Source of the DNA: Chloroflexota bacterium
GTDB lineage: Bacteria; Chloroflexota; Anaerolineae; UBA4142
Direction of reading: 5' to 3'
DNA length: 64,000 nt
NCBI GenBank assembly: GCA_016215025.1
Contig: JACRMI010000191.1
Location: 186,001-250,000, forward strand
The translations under genes were made by a program, and so were the position numbers. The number at the start of each line of letters is the position of its first letter. Position 1 is the stretch's first letter. Of this stretch, positions 32,378 to 37,355 are shown piece after piece. The notes under the pieces were generated by a model. That model made no database searches and was not told the DNA's origin. It saw only the letters and a list, made by a program, of their open reading frames with translations.

Positions 32378-33163
32378 ATGCAGTGTTCATCGTGCGGCGC
32401 AAGTAATCCATCCGATCAAAGGTTCTGCGGGAGATGTGGCGCACCATTAGACAACGTGCCGCCTGCTCCACCTATAGCAACATCGGCAAACAAGAAAACA
32501 AAGACGTGGTTATTTGTTGTTGTCGGTGGTGCAGCACTATGCTTGCTGTGTCTCTGCTTTATCGGCGCAATCATTTTACTGAATGCGTTTTATCCGAGTA
32601 CGTCAAACAAAACTTCCTCTAGAGCTTCAAGCACTAGTTCATCTCAGTCTAGTCGCGCATCCAGCGCATCCAAGTCCTCTAGCGCATCGAGTGCATCAAC
32701 TCTTTCCTCTGCCAGTCCCCCATCGCCGACATTATCGCCCGCCAGCAATCTAACGGCATTTGCACAATCCGTTGGATCAAAGTACGAGCTCGCCGTCAAC
32801 TCCGCAATTGTCTCTGGCACCATTGCCGTCATCGATTACAAAATGAATGTAGACAATTTCAACGAACTATTGGTCATTCAAGCTCAAGCACTCACGTTCC
32901 GCAATCTTGTGCCTTCTATTCTCCAAACCATGCCCAATGTGTCTGCCGTTGATTGCCACGTCACCGCCGATTTCAGAAACATGTACGGCAACAAAGTTGC
33001 CGACACCGCAATTCGTTTCGTGGTGACGCGCGAGACGGCGAATAAAATGGACTGGAAGGGATACCGCTCGCAGAATCTGGACAAGATACTTGTTGGCAAA
33101 GGCGATGTGTTCTATGTTCATCCAGCGATCAAGACCGGCTGGACACAATTCCAAGCGCAATAA
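32378..33163 (+). CDS. Zinc-ribbon membrane protein with Ser-rich linker
   Basis: A 261-residue protein from ATG 32378 (RBS GAGGAG). It begins with a zinc ribbon (MQCSSCGASNPSDQRFCGRC, four Cys), then a transmembrane helix (about residues 45-70), a Ser/Ala-rich stretch of about 50 residues, and a C-terminal domain of about 120 residues (VNSAIVSGTIAVIDYKMNVD, NVSAVDCHVTADFRNMYGNK, DTAIRFVVTRETANKMDW). It has its own promoter and a terminator, between integrase and the HNH gene, so it may be expressed from the prophage as a moron-type gene. No known function. Confidence 0.8.
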   Translation: MQCSSCGASNPSDQRFCGRCGAPLDNVPPAPPIATSANKKTKTWLFVVVGGAALCLLCLCFIGAIILLNAFYPSTSNKTSSRASSTSSSQSSRASSASKSSSASSASTLSSASPPSPTLSPASNLTAFAQSVGSKYELAVNSAIVSGTIAVIDYKMNVDNFNELLVIQAQALTFRNLVPSILQTMPNVSAVDCHVTADFRNMYGNKVADTAIRFVVTRETANKMDWKGYRSQNLDKILVGKGDVFYVHPAIKTGWTQFQAQ

Positions 33164-33201
33164 GCAACCTCGCATAATCGTCTTGAAACTATTTGAATGG
33201 A

Positions 33202-33236
33202 AACGGACGACTGAATTAACAGTCGTCCGTTCATTT
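33202..33236. terminator. Bidirectional terminator between convergent genes
   Basis: AACGGACGACTG-AATTAA-CAGTCGTCCGTT followed by CATTTTAAA; it separates the zinc-ribbon gene from the HNH gene. Confidence 0.8.
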
Positions 33237-33757
33237 TAAATCTCGATATACTTTTTCCACTCTGGCGCAAGCTGCGAGGTGACGACTAGATAACGTGTGC
33301 GCGGTCGGCGCGGCTCGTAGTTAGGATCGTGAAACCGCATTCCAACTACGTGCATGTCATGTCCGCCTTTGCGCGATTGGCACTTGCGACATGCCGCAAC
33401 GGTGTTCGTCCAAGTATTAGCAGGCTTGCCCATCGCCTTGCATTTCCACTGTGGCACGACGTGATCGATAGTCGCAATCGCACTTGTCATTTTCTCGCCG
33501 CAAAAGACGCAGGTGAAATGATCGCGCACCAAAACAGCATGACGCGACCACACTGCTCCGCGCTGCGGCACGTTCACATATCGGCGCAGCTTGATGACGG
33601 ATGGCACGGCGATGCGATGCGTCGCCGATGCGATCACTTTGCCATTGCCAGGTTCTACGATCTCGACCTTGTTGCCAACGAGCAATGACACCGCGCGACG
33701 ATAGTCGACGATGTGCAATGGTTCGTACGATGCGTTGAGGACTAGAACGCCAATCAT
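33236..33757 (-). CDS. HNH endonuclease
   Basis: A 173-residue protein if started at MIGVLVLNASYEPL (ATG 33757); a five-residue longer start exists. The N-terminal half has VLNASYEPLHIVDYRRAVSLL, common in a group of bacterial and phage HNH proteins. The nuclease core has CVFCGEKM, TIDHVVPQWKCKAMGKP, TNTVAACRKCQSRKG: paired CxxC zinc ligands with the DH..N catalytic residues between them. Phage HNH proteins of this type often assist terminase or behave as homing nucleases. It lies just downstream of the tRNA array. Confidence 0.87.
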   Translation of the reverse strand: MIGVLVLNASYEPLHIVDYRRAVSLLVGNKVEIVEPGNGKVIASATHRIAVPSVIKLRRYVNVPQRGAVWSRHAVLVRDHFTCVFCGEKMTSAIATIDHVVPQWKCKAMGKPANTWTNTVAACRKCQSRKGGHDMHVVGMRFHDPNYEPRRPRTRYLVVTSQLAPEWKKYIEI

Positions 33758-33811
33758 GTTACATCCTGCCAATCCATGCAGTTAAATAAATAACCGCATG
33801 ACCAAAGATGG

Positions 33812-33883
33812 AGACGCCGACCGGAGTTGAACCGGTGATTACTCGGTTTGCAGCCGAGCGCCTTGCCGTTCAGCCACGGCGTC
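33812..33883 (-). tRNA. tRNA-Cys(GCA)
   Basis: Acceptor GACGCCG/CGGCGTC, discriminator T; anticodon arm CTCGG-CTGCAAA-CCGAG. Last gene of the array in the direction of transcription. CCA happens to follow the discriminator. Confidence 0.95.
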
Positions 33884-33887
33884 ACAG

Positions 33888-33960
33888 TGGACCGGATGTG
33901 ACTTGAACACATAACCAACACTTTATAAGAGTGCTGCACGAACCATCGTGCTACCGGTCC
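33888..33960 (-). tRNA. tRNA-Ile(TAT)
   Basis: Acceptor GGACCGG/CCGGTCC, discriminator A; anticodon arm GCACT-CTTATAA-AGTGT. TAT reads AUA directly, unlike the usual bacterial CAT tRNA that needs lysidine. Confidence 0.92.
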
Positions 33961-33964
33961 ATGA

Positions 33965-34037
33965 TTCCGAGACTAGGATTCGAACCTAGAATATCAACAT
34001 TCAAAGTGTTGCGTCCTACCAGTTAGACGATCTCGGA
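33965..34037 (-). tRNA. tRNA-Gln(TTG)
   Basis: Acceptor TCCGAGA/TCTCGGA, discriminator A; anticodon arm CAACA-CTTTGAA-TGTTG. Confidence 0.94.
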
Positions 34038-34044
34038 GCGTAAG

Positions 34045-34119
34045 TGCCCGCTGATGGATTTGAACCACCGCAATGACGGTGTGTAGGACCGTTGCCTTCC
34101 CAGACTTGGCGAAGCGGGC
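34045..34119 (-). tRNA. tRNA-Val(TAC)
   Basis: Acceptor GCCCGCT/AGCGGGC, discriminator A; anticodon arm ACGGT-CCTACAC-ACCGT. The only Val gene of the array. Confidence 0.93.
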
Positions 34120-34122
34120 AAG

Positions 34123-34196
34123 TGGGGCATAGCGGCGACAATCCGCTTTTTGCGGTTCGAGAGACCACCGTCCTAATCAGCGTAGACGAATGCCCC
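34123..34196 (-). tRNA. tRNA-Glu(CTC) with unusual T-loop
   Basis: Acceptor GGGGCAT/ATGCCCC, discriminator A; anticodon arm GTGGT-CTCTCGA-ACCGC. The T-arm is AGCGG-ATTGTCG-CCGCT, so the T54-T55-C56 sequence is missing. Confidence 0.82.
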
Positions 34197-34201
34197 ATGA
34201 G

Positions 34202-34274
34202 TGCCGAGAGTCGGAATTGAACCGACGTAAACTGACTTATGGGATCAGCTTGACAAACCAACAGTCGTCTCGGC
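34202..34274 (-). tRNA. tRNA-Met(CAT), elongator type
   Basis: Acceptor GCCGAGA/TCTCGGC, discriminator A; anticodon arm CTGAT-CCCATAA-GTCAG. It lacks the three G-C pairs of an initiator stem. Confidence 0.88.
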
Positions 34275-34280
34275 AAATAT

Positions 34281-34358
34281 TGCGGAAGCTTGGAGTTGAA
34301 CCAAGTATCTCCGGTTTATGGGACCGGCGTGATTTGTATATCCGTTTCACTCTTCCGC
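34281..34358 (-). tRNA. tRNA(CAT), second copy: Met or Ile2
   Basis: Acceptor GCGGAAG/CTTCCGC, discriminator A; anticodon arm CCGGT-CCCATAA-ACCGG. Position 8 is A, not T. Not initiator-like; whether it is Met or a lysidine-type Ile cannot be told. Confidence 0.8.
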
Positions 34359-34360
34359 AG

Positions 34361-34433
34361 TGGAAATGATGGGACTCGAACCCACAACCTCGTCAGTGCG
34401 ATTGACGCGCTCTCCCAGTTGAGCTACATCCCC
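34361..34433 (-). tRNA. tRNA-Ala(CGC)
   Basis: Acceptor GGGGATG/CATTTCC with two G-T pairs, discriminator A; the G3-T70 pair is at the AlaRS identity position. Anticodon arm CGTCA-ATCGCAC-TGACG. Confidence 0.92.
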
Positions 34434-34438
34434 ATTAG

Positions 34439-34510
34439 CTGACTCGGCAGGACTCGAACCTGCAACCTCGCGGTTAACAGCCGCTTGCTCAACCATTGAG
34501 CTACGAGTCA
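34439..34510 (-). tRNA. tRNA-Asn(GTT)
   Basis: Acceptor TGACTCG/CGAGTCA, discriminator G as expected for Asn; anticodon arm AGCGG-CTGTTAA-CCGCG. Confidence 0.94.
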
Positions 34511-34515
34511 ATGAG

Positions 34516-34591
34516 TACCCGCGACGCGACTCGAACACGCACAAGACCCAGGTTCGAAGCCTGGCGCTCTATCCAATTGAGCTACGCGGGC
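34516..34591 (-). tRNA. tRNA-Arg(TCG)
   Basis: Acceptor GCCCGCG/CGCGGGT, discriminator A; anticodon arm CCAGG-CTTCGAA-CCTGG. Same anticodon as the host tRNA at 31023 but a different body sequence. Confidence 0.95.
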
Positions 34592-34596
34592 ATGAG

Positions 34597-34668
34597 TGTG
34601 GCTGGTGGGAATCGAACCCACTGTCTTCTCCTTGGCAAGGAGACATCGTACCGGCAGACTCCAACCAC
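34597..34668 (-). tRNA. tRNA-Gly(GCC)
   Basis: Acceptor GTGGTTG/CAGCCAC, discriminator A; anticodon arm TCTCC-TTGCCAA-GGAGA. Confidence 0.93.
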
Positions 34669-34687
34669 AAAATAACAAGACTGAGAG

Positions 34688-34762
34688 TGGACTCGTGTGG
34701 ATTTGAACCACAGATTTTTCCCTTATCAGAGGAATGTTCTAGCCGGGCTGAACTACGAGTCC
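34688..34762 (-). tRNA. tRNA-Ile(GAT)
   Basis: Acceptor GGACTCG/CGAGTCC, discriminator A; anticodon arm TTCCT-CTGATAA-GGGAA. Confidence 0.94.
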
Positions 34763-34765
34763 ATG

Positions 34766-34836
34766 CTGCCTCACGAGGATTCGAACCTCGATCTACTGAT
34801 CCAGAGTCAGCCGTGCTACCGTTGCACCATGAGGCA
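34766..34836 (-). tRNA. tRNA-Gln(CTG)
   Basis: Acceptor TGCCTCA/TGAGGCA, discriminator G; anticodon arm GCTGA-CTCTGGA-TCAGT. Confidence 0.94.
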
Positions 34837-34841
34837 TTGTG

Positions 34842-34916
34842 TCGGGGATGCGAGAGTTGAACTCGCCTGTTTGCTCGGTCCCAAGCCGAGTGGCACACCA
34901 ACGCGCCCAATCCCCG
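34842..34916 (-). tRNA. tRNA-Pro(TGG)
   Basis: Acceptor CGGGGAT/ATCCCCG, discriminator A; anticodon arm CTCGG-CTTGGGA-CCGAG. Confidence 0.95.
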
Positions 34917-34928
34917 ATTTGTAATCTG

Positions 34929-35000
34929 TGCGCTCGGCGAGATTCGAACTCGCGTTTACGGATTAAGAGTCCGCAACACTTGCCGCTATGTTACGAGCGC
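34929..35000 (-). tRNA. tRNA-Lys(CTT)
   Basis: Acceptor GCGCTCG/CGAGCGC, discriminator A; anticodon arm GCGGA-CTCTTAA-TCCGT. Confidence 0.94.
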
Positions 35001-35005
35001 AGGTG

Positions 35006-35076
35006 TGGGACATCAGAGAATCGAACTCTGTTCCATAGCTTAAAAGGCTACTGCATGACCGGAATGCTCATGTCCC
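35006..35076 (-). tRNA. tRNA-Lys(TTT)
   Basis: Acceptor GGGACAT/ATGTCCC, discriminator A; anticodon arm GTAGC-CTTTTAA-GCTAT. Confidence 0.93.
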
Positions 35077-35081
35077 AACAG

Positions 35082-35166
35082 AGGAGAGGGCGAGAGTTGA
35101 ACTCGCAACCGGTTTCAACGGCGCTCGTTTTCAGGACGAGTTACCTTGCCACGTAGCGACCTCTCC
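35082..35166 (-). tRNA. tRNA-Ser(TGA)
   Basis: Type II tRNA with a long variable arm. Acceptor GGAGAGG/CCTCTCC; anticodon arm CTCGT-CCTGAAA-ACGAG. The discriminator is T, whereas Ser tRNAs normally have G. Confidence 0.9.
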
Positions 35167-35170
35167 ATAG

Positions 35171-35258
35171 CGGAAGAAGCAGGAATCGAACCCGCGCTCG
35201 CGTTTAACGAGAACCGTTTTCGAAACGGTCGCGACGAACCAGCATTCGCCTTTCTTCC
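35171..35258 (-). tRNA. tRNA-Ser(CGA)
   Basis: Type II; acceptor GGAAGAA/TTCTTCC, discriminator G; anticodon arm ACCGT-TTCGAAA-ACGGT; variable arm CTCGTTAAACGCGAG. Confidence 0.94.
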
Positions 35259-35263
35259 ATCTG

Positions 35264-35336
35264 TGCCGCCTCGCGGGATCGAACCGCATTCTTCCATGTT
35301 TCAGACGGATGTATTGACCCTCAATACTAAAGCGGC
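35264..35336 (-). tRNA. tRNA-Phe(GAA)
   Basis: Acceptor GCCGCTT/AGGCGGC, discriminator A; anticodon arm TCCGT-CTGAAAC-ATGGA; the D-arm has an unusually long GTATT/AATAC stem. Confidence 0.87.
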
Positions 35337-35341
35337 AAGTG

Positions 35342-35416
35342 TGCGGCGTGCGAGATTTGAACTCGCGACTTCCAGGTTGAAAACCTAGCGACCACTCCAG
35401 ACAAGTCTAACGCCGC
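35342..35416 (-). tRNA. tRNA-Glu(TTC)
   Basis: Acceptor GCGGCGT/ACGCCGC, discriminator A; anticodon arm CTAGG-TTTTCAA-CCTGG. Confidence 0.92.
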
Positions 35417-35424
35417 GTACGGTG

Positions 35425-35499
35425 GGTGATCGACGAGACTTGAACTCGCAATCTTCTGATCCACAGTCAGACGATCTAGCCGATTGATCTACGACCACC
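35425..35499 (-). tRNA. tRNA-His(GTG)
   Basis: Acceptor GTGGTCG/CGATCAC with G(-1) opposite discriminator C; anticodon arm TCTGA-CTGTGGA-TCAGA. Confidence 0.94.
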
Positions 35500-35504
35500 A
35501 CGAG

Positions 35505-35591
35505 CGGAGAATGAGAGAATCGAACTCTCGCTGGCTTACGCCAGATGCGTTTAGCAAACGCACGCGACAAACCAACATTCGCCTACTCTCC
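35505..35591 (-). tRNA. tRNA-Ser(GCT)
   Basis: Type II; acceptor GGAGAGT/ATTCTCC, discriminator G; anticodon arm TGCGT-TTGCTAA-ACGCA; variable arm CTGGCGTAAGCCAG. Confidence 0.94.
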
Positions 35592-35596
35592 ATCAA

Positions 35597-35669
35597 TGAC
35601 CTCGGCGGGACTCGAACTCGCAACCTTTGCCTTCGCAGGGCAACGCTCTATCCATTGAGCTACAAGGTC
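35597..35669 (-). tRNA. tRNA-Arg(GCG)
   Basis: Acceptor GACCTTG/CGAGGTC, discriminator A; anticodon arm TTGCC-CTGCGAA-GGCAA. GCG replaces the usual bacterial ACG, so no A-to-I editing is needed. One mismatch in the T-stem. Confidence 0.9.
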
Positions 35670-35674
35670 AAGTG

Positions 35675-35747
35675 TACCCGCGATGAGACTCGAACTCACA
35701 TCCTTCACTTTAGGAAAGTGACACGCATCCTATTGCGCCACGCGGGT
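35675..35747 (-). tRNA. tRNA-Arg(CCT)
   Basis: Acceptor ACCCGCG/CGCGGGT, discriminator A; anticodon arm TCACT-TTCCTAA-AGTGA. Confidence 0.92.
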
Positions 35748-35748
35748 G

Positions 35749-35824
35749 TACCCTTGGCGGGACTCGAACCCGCATAGTTCCAGTTATGCACTTGCCGCTT
35801 AGAAGGCGGAGCCATTACAAGGGC
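35749..35824 (-). tRNA. tRNA-Arg(TCT)-like with no normal D-arm
   Basis: Acceptor GCCCTTG/CAAGGGT and T-arm GCGGG-TTCGAGT-CCCGC are sound, and CCGC-CTTCTAA-GCGG gives anticodon TCT. Only eight nt (TAATGGCT) lie between acceptor and anticodon stem, too few for a D-arm, and about 21 nt with a CATA/TATG hairpin lie after it. Functionality is uncertain. Confidence 0.7.
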
Positions 35825-35829
35825 ATTAG

Positions 35830-35904
35830 CGCGCCGGGAGAGACTCGAACTCTCAGATCGCCCGTTTTGGAGACGGGAATTTTAACCAATTAAACTACCG
35901 ACGC
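35830..35904 (-). tRNA. tRNA-Trp(CCA)
   Basis: Acceptor GCGTCGG/CCGGCGC, discriminator G as in Trp; anticodon arm CCCGT-CTCCAAA-ACGGG. Confidence 0.95.
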
Positions 35905-35911
35905 ATTTTGG

Positions 35912-35998
35912 TCGCTGAGAAGGGATTTGAACCCTCATGCTCTTGATCGAGCAACGGTTTTTAAGACCGTCGTGTATACCGTATTCCACCACTCAGCG
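35912..35998 (-). tRNA. tRNA-Leu(TAA)
   Basis: Type II; acceptor CGCTGAG/CTCAGCG, discriminator A; anticodon arm ACGGT-CTTAAAA-ACCGT; variable arm TGCTCGATCAAGAGCA. Confidence 0.94.
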
Positions 35999-36002
35999 AT
36001 TG

Positions 36003-36084
36003 TGGTCAGGACAGGAGTTGAACCTGCACACCTTGCGGCACTAGTTCCTAAGACTAGCGTGTATCCCAATTCCACCACCTGACC
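36003..36084 (-). tRNA. tRNA-Leu(TAG)
   Basis: Type II; acceptor GGTCAGG/CCTGACC, discriminator A; anticodon arm CTAGT-CTTAGGA-ACTAG. Confidence 0.94.
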
Positions 36085-36089
36085 ATGAG

Positions 36090-36162
36090 TGGACGCGAAG
36101 AGACTCGAACTCTCACCATTCATCTTGCAGGGATGACGCACTCCCAATTATGCTACGCGCCC
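36090..36162 (-). tRNA. tRNA-Ala(TGC)
   Basis: Acceptor GGGCGCG/CGCGTCC with a G3-T70-region wobble, discriminator A; anticodon arm TCATC-CCTGCAA-GATGA. Confidence 0.93.
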
Positions 36163-36206
36163 ATCTATGCAAATGCACGAATACACGGTATGTGTGTATT
36201 CGCCAG

Positions 36207-36290
36207 TGCAGAGGATCAGATTCGAACTGATTCAACCCGAAGGCAACGGTTTTACAGACCGCCGCGACTCGCCATCTTCGCCGCCTCTGC
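36207..36290 (-). tRNA. tRNA-Tyr(GTA)
   Basis: Type II, as bacterial Tyr; acceptor GCAGAGG/CCTCTGC, discriminator A; anticodon arm GCGGT-CTGTAAA-ACCGT. A CGAATACAC/GTGTATTCG hairpin lies in the spacer after it (36178-36202). Confidence 0.94.
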
Positions 36291-36298
36291 GATTGCTG

Positions 36299-36371
36299 AG
36301 CCAGTGATCGGAGTCGAACCGATAACATCCGCATTACAGGTGCGGCACTCTTCCAGTTGAGTTACACCGGC
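36299..36371 (-). tRNA. tRNA-Thr(TGT)
   Basis: Acceptor GCCGGTG/CACTGGC, discriminator T; anticodon arm CCGCA-CCTGTAA-TGCGG. Confidence 0.94.
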
Positions 36372-36376
36372 GTTTG

Positions 36377-36447
36377 TGTGGGTGACGAGTGTCGAACTCG
36401 CTTCCCCAGTTTGGAAGACTGGTACACTGCCGTTGTGCTACACCCAC
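36377..36447 (-). tRNA. tRNA-Gly(TCC)
   Basis: Acceptor GTGGGTG/CACCCAC, discriminator A; anticodon arm CCAGT-CTTCCAA-ACTGG. Confidence 0.93.
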
Positions 36448-36611
36448 ATGCTGACGGTATATCGCCTCGCTCGGATTCCAACCCTCGCGTCATTTGCTTT
36501 CGGGACGAATGAACGGCGTCGCTGTTTCGCACATTGGCTTGTGCAATTTGTGGATCGATTTCTTCGACCGTTACTCTCTCGTCTACCGCCACAGAACGAG
36601 AGACGCCCTTG

Positions 36612-36683
36612 AGCCACCTTTCGGAATCGAACCGAAGTATGCGCATTACGGATGCGCCGCTCTGCCGATTGAGCTAAGGCGGC
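36612..36683 (-). tRNA. tRNA-Thr(CGT)
   Basis: Acceptor GCCGCCT/AGGTGGC, discriminator T; anticodon arm GCGCA-TCCGTAA-TGCGC. Separated from the Gly gene by a 164-nt spacer. Confidence 0.94.
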
Positions 36684-36688
36684 GGGTG

Positions 36689-36772
36689 TGCGGATGAAAG
36701 GACTCGAACCTTCACGATCTTGCGATCAATAGATTTTGAGTCTATTGTGTATCCCAGTTTCACCACATCCGC
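36689..36772 (-). tRNA. tRNA-Leu(CAA)
   Basis: Type II; acceptor GCGGATG/CATCCGC, discriminator A; anticodon arm ATAGA-CTCAAAA-TCTAT. Confidence 0.94.
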
Positions 36773-36775
36773 ATA

Positions 36776-36848
36776 AGCCAGTGGCGAGATTTGAACTCGC
36801 GCTCTTTTCCTTACCAAGGAAACGCTTTCCCGACTAAGCTACACCGGC
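36776..36848 (-). tRNA. tRNA-Thr(GGT)
   Basis: Acceptor GCCGGTG/CACTGGC identical to the Thr(TGT) gene, discriminator T; anticodon arm TTTCC-TTGGTAA-GGAAA. Confidence 0.94.
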
Positions 36849-36854
36849 GCAAGG

Positions 36855-36929
36855 CGCTCCCGACGCGATTTGAACGCGCGATCCTTTGCGTGACAGGCAA
36901 ATGAGAACTCCAGGCTTCTCCACGGGAGC
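36855..36929 (-). tRNA. tRNA-Asp(GTC)
   Basis: First gene of the array. Acceptor GCTCCCG/CGGGAGC, discriminator G as in Asp; anticodon arm TTTGC-CTGTCAC-GCAAA. It begins 3 nt after the T-rich tail of a terminator-like hairpin. Confidence 0.94.
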
Positions 36930-36931
36930 GA

Positions 36932-36967
36932 GAAACAAAAATGCGAAGGTGGTTAACCTCCGCATTT
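36932..36967 (-). terminator. Terminator-like hairpin directly upstream of the tRNA array
   Basis: Minus strand ATGCGGAGG-TTAACCA-CCTTCGCAT, one mismatch, then TTTTGTTT, ending just before tRNA-Asp. First of two tandem hairpins with related stems. Confidence 0.7.
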
Positions 36968-36980
36968 CATTCCATCGTCA

Positions 36981-37017
36981 AATAAAAACGCGAAGGTGGT
37001 TGATTCCAGCCTTCGCG
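36981..37017 (-). terminator. Second terminator-like hairpin upstream of the tRNA array
   Basis: Minus strand CGCGAAGG, 13-nt loop, CCTTCGCG, then TTTTTATT; perfect 8-bp stem. Confidence 0.75.
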
Positions 37018-37042
37018 TGTACGTTCGAGCAGTAAGTGTGAG

Positions 37043-37186
37043 TTAGTTAGGACTCACCCCGGCGAAGGCAGATAAGGGCATTTGATCGGCGGCTCGGCAA
37101 TTGAGCGAACGAAAATACCCCGGTTCAGATTTCCACGTCTGACCCAGGTTTCGCTTAATGCTCAATGTCGATATGGTATGTAACAC
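37043..37186 (-). CDS. Small ORF in a promoter-terminator unit (47 aa), possibly an RNA gene
   Basis: A GTG at 37186 is preceded by AAGGAG at 8 nt spacing and opens a 47-codon frame (NLGQTWKSEPGYFRSLNC region; ends FAGVSPN). A strong promoter lies at 37225-37253 and two terminators at 36932-37017, so a transcript of about 240 nt is likely. The peptide has no signal or recognised family. It may be a real small protein, or the transcript may act as RNA and the frame be accidental. It stands between the late phage genes and the tRNA array. Confidence 0.5.
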   Translation of the reverse strand: MLHTISTLSIKRNLGQTWKSEPGYFRSLNCRAADQMPLSAFAGVSPN

Positions 37187-37224
37187 GATCAAAACTCCTT
37201 GCGACCTTCGTCGCTGACAAACCC

Positions 37225-37253
37225 AGGATAACACAATTACTTAGAGTTGTCAA
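37225..37253 (-). promoter_or_regulatory. Near-consensus promoter before the small ORF and tRNA array
   Basis: Minus-strand TTGACA (37248-37253), 17-nt spacer, TATCCT (37225-37230); start expected near 37218. Confidence 0.75.
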
Positions 37254-37274
37254 TAGAAATTTATGGTACTCATA

Positions 37275-37311
37275 TAAAATTTGACGCCGGAGCTGGTCAA
37301 GCCCCGGCGTC
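37275..37311 (-). terminator. Terminator at the end of the phage late transcript
   Basis: Minus strand GACGCCGGGGCTTGACC..CCGGCGTC followed by AAATTTTATAT. It lies 45 nt after the last late gene. Confidence 0.8.
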
Positions 37312-37355
37312 GCAGCGACGGCAGGAGAGAAGAACAAGAGAGGACCGTCGCTATC

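Larger units (their letters stand above)
33812..36929 (-). other. Array of 36 tRNA genes covering all 20 amino acids
   Basis: Thirty-six minus-strand tRNA genes in 3.1 kb, mostly 3-14 nt apart; only two longer gaps occur (36163-36206 and 36448-36611). Thirty-five different anticodons are present (CAT twice). No suppressor anticodon (CTA, TTA, TCA) was seen. With wobble the set should read nearly every sense codon. The tight packing implies one precursor that is cut by host RNases. Nearly all lack an encoded CCA end. Confidence 0.92.

Noticed and set aside
32318-33163. Signal that the zinc-ribbon gene might be a superinfection-exclusion or defence gene
   Set aside because: Only its position and own promoter suggest it; no domain or partner supports a defence role, so it is not claimed.
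34697-36612. Several plus-strand ORFs across the tRNA array (for example 34697-34924, 35146-35388, 35484-35777)
   Set aside because: They are antisense readings of tRNA genes, with repeating TRTRNL or RFELAT-like words produced by T-arms. No ribosome sites.
36362-36646. 94-codon minus-strand ORF covering the long spacer of the tRNA array
   Set aside because: It runs through tRNA-Thr(CGT) and tRNA-Gly(TCC). The spacer itself is reported, but this ORF as a gene is not supported.
33812-36929. Possible CRISPR array because of regular spacing of similar units
   Set aside because: The recurring sequence is the tRNA T-arm; unit lengths vary from 71 to 88, and every unit folds as tRNA.
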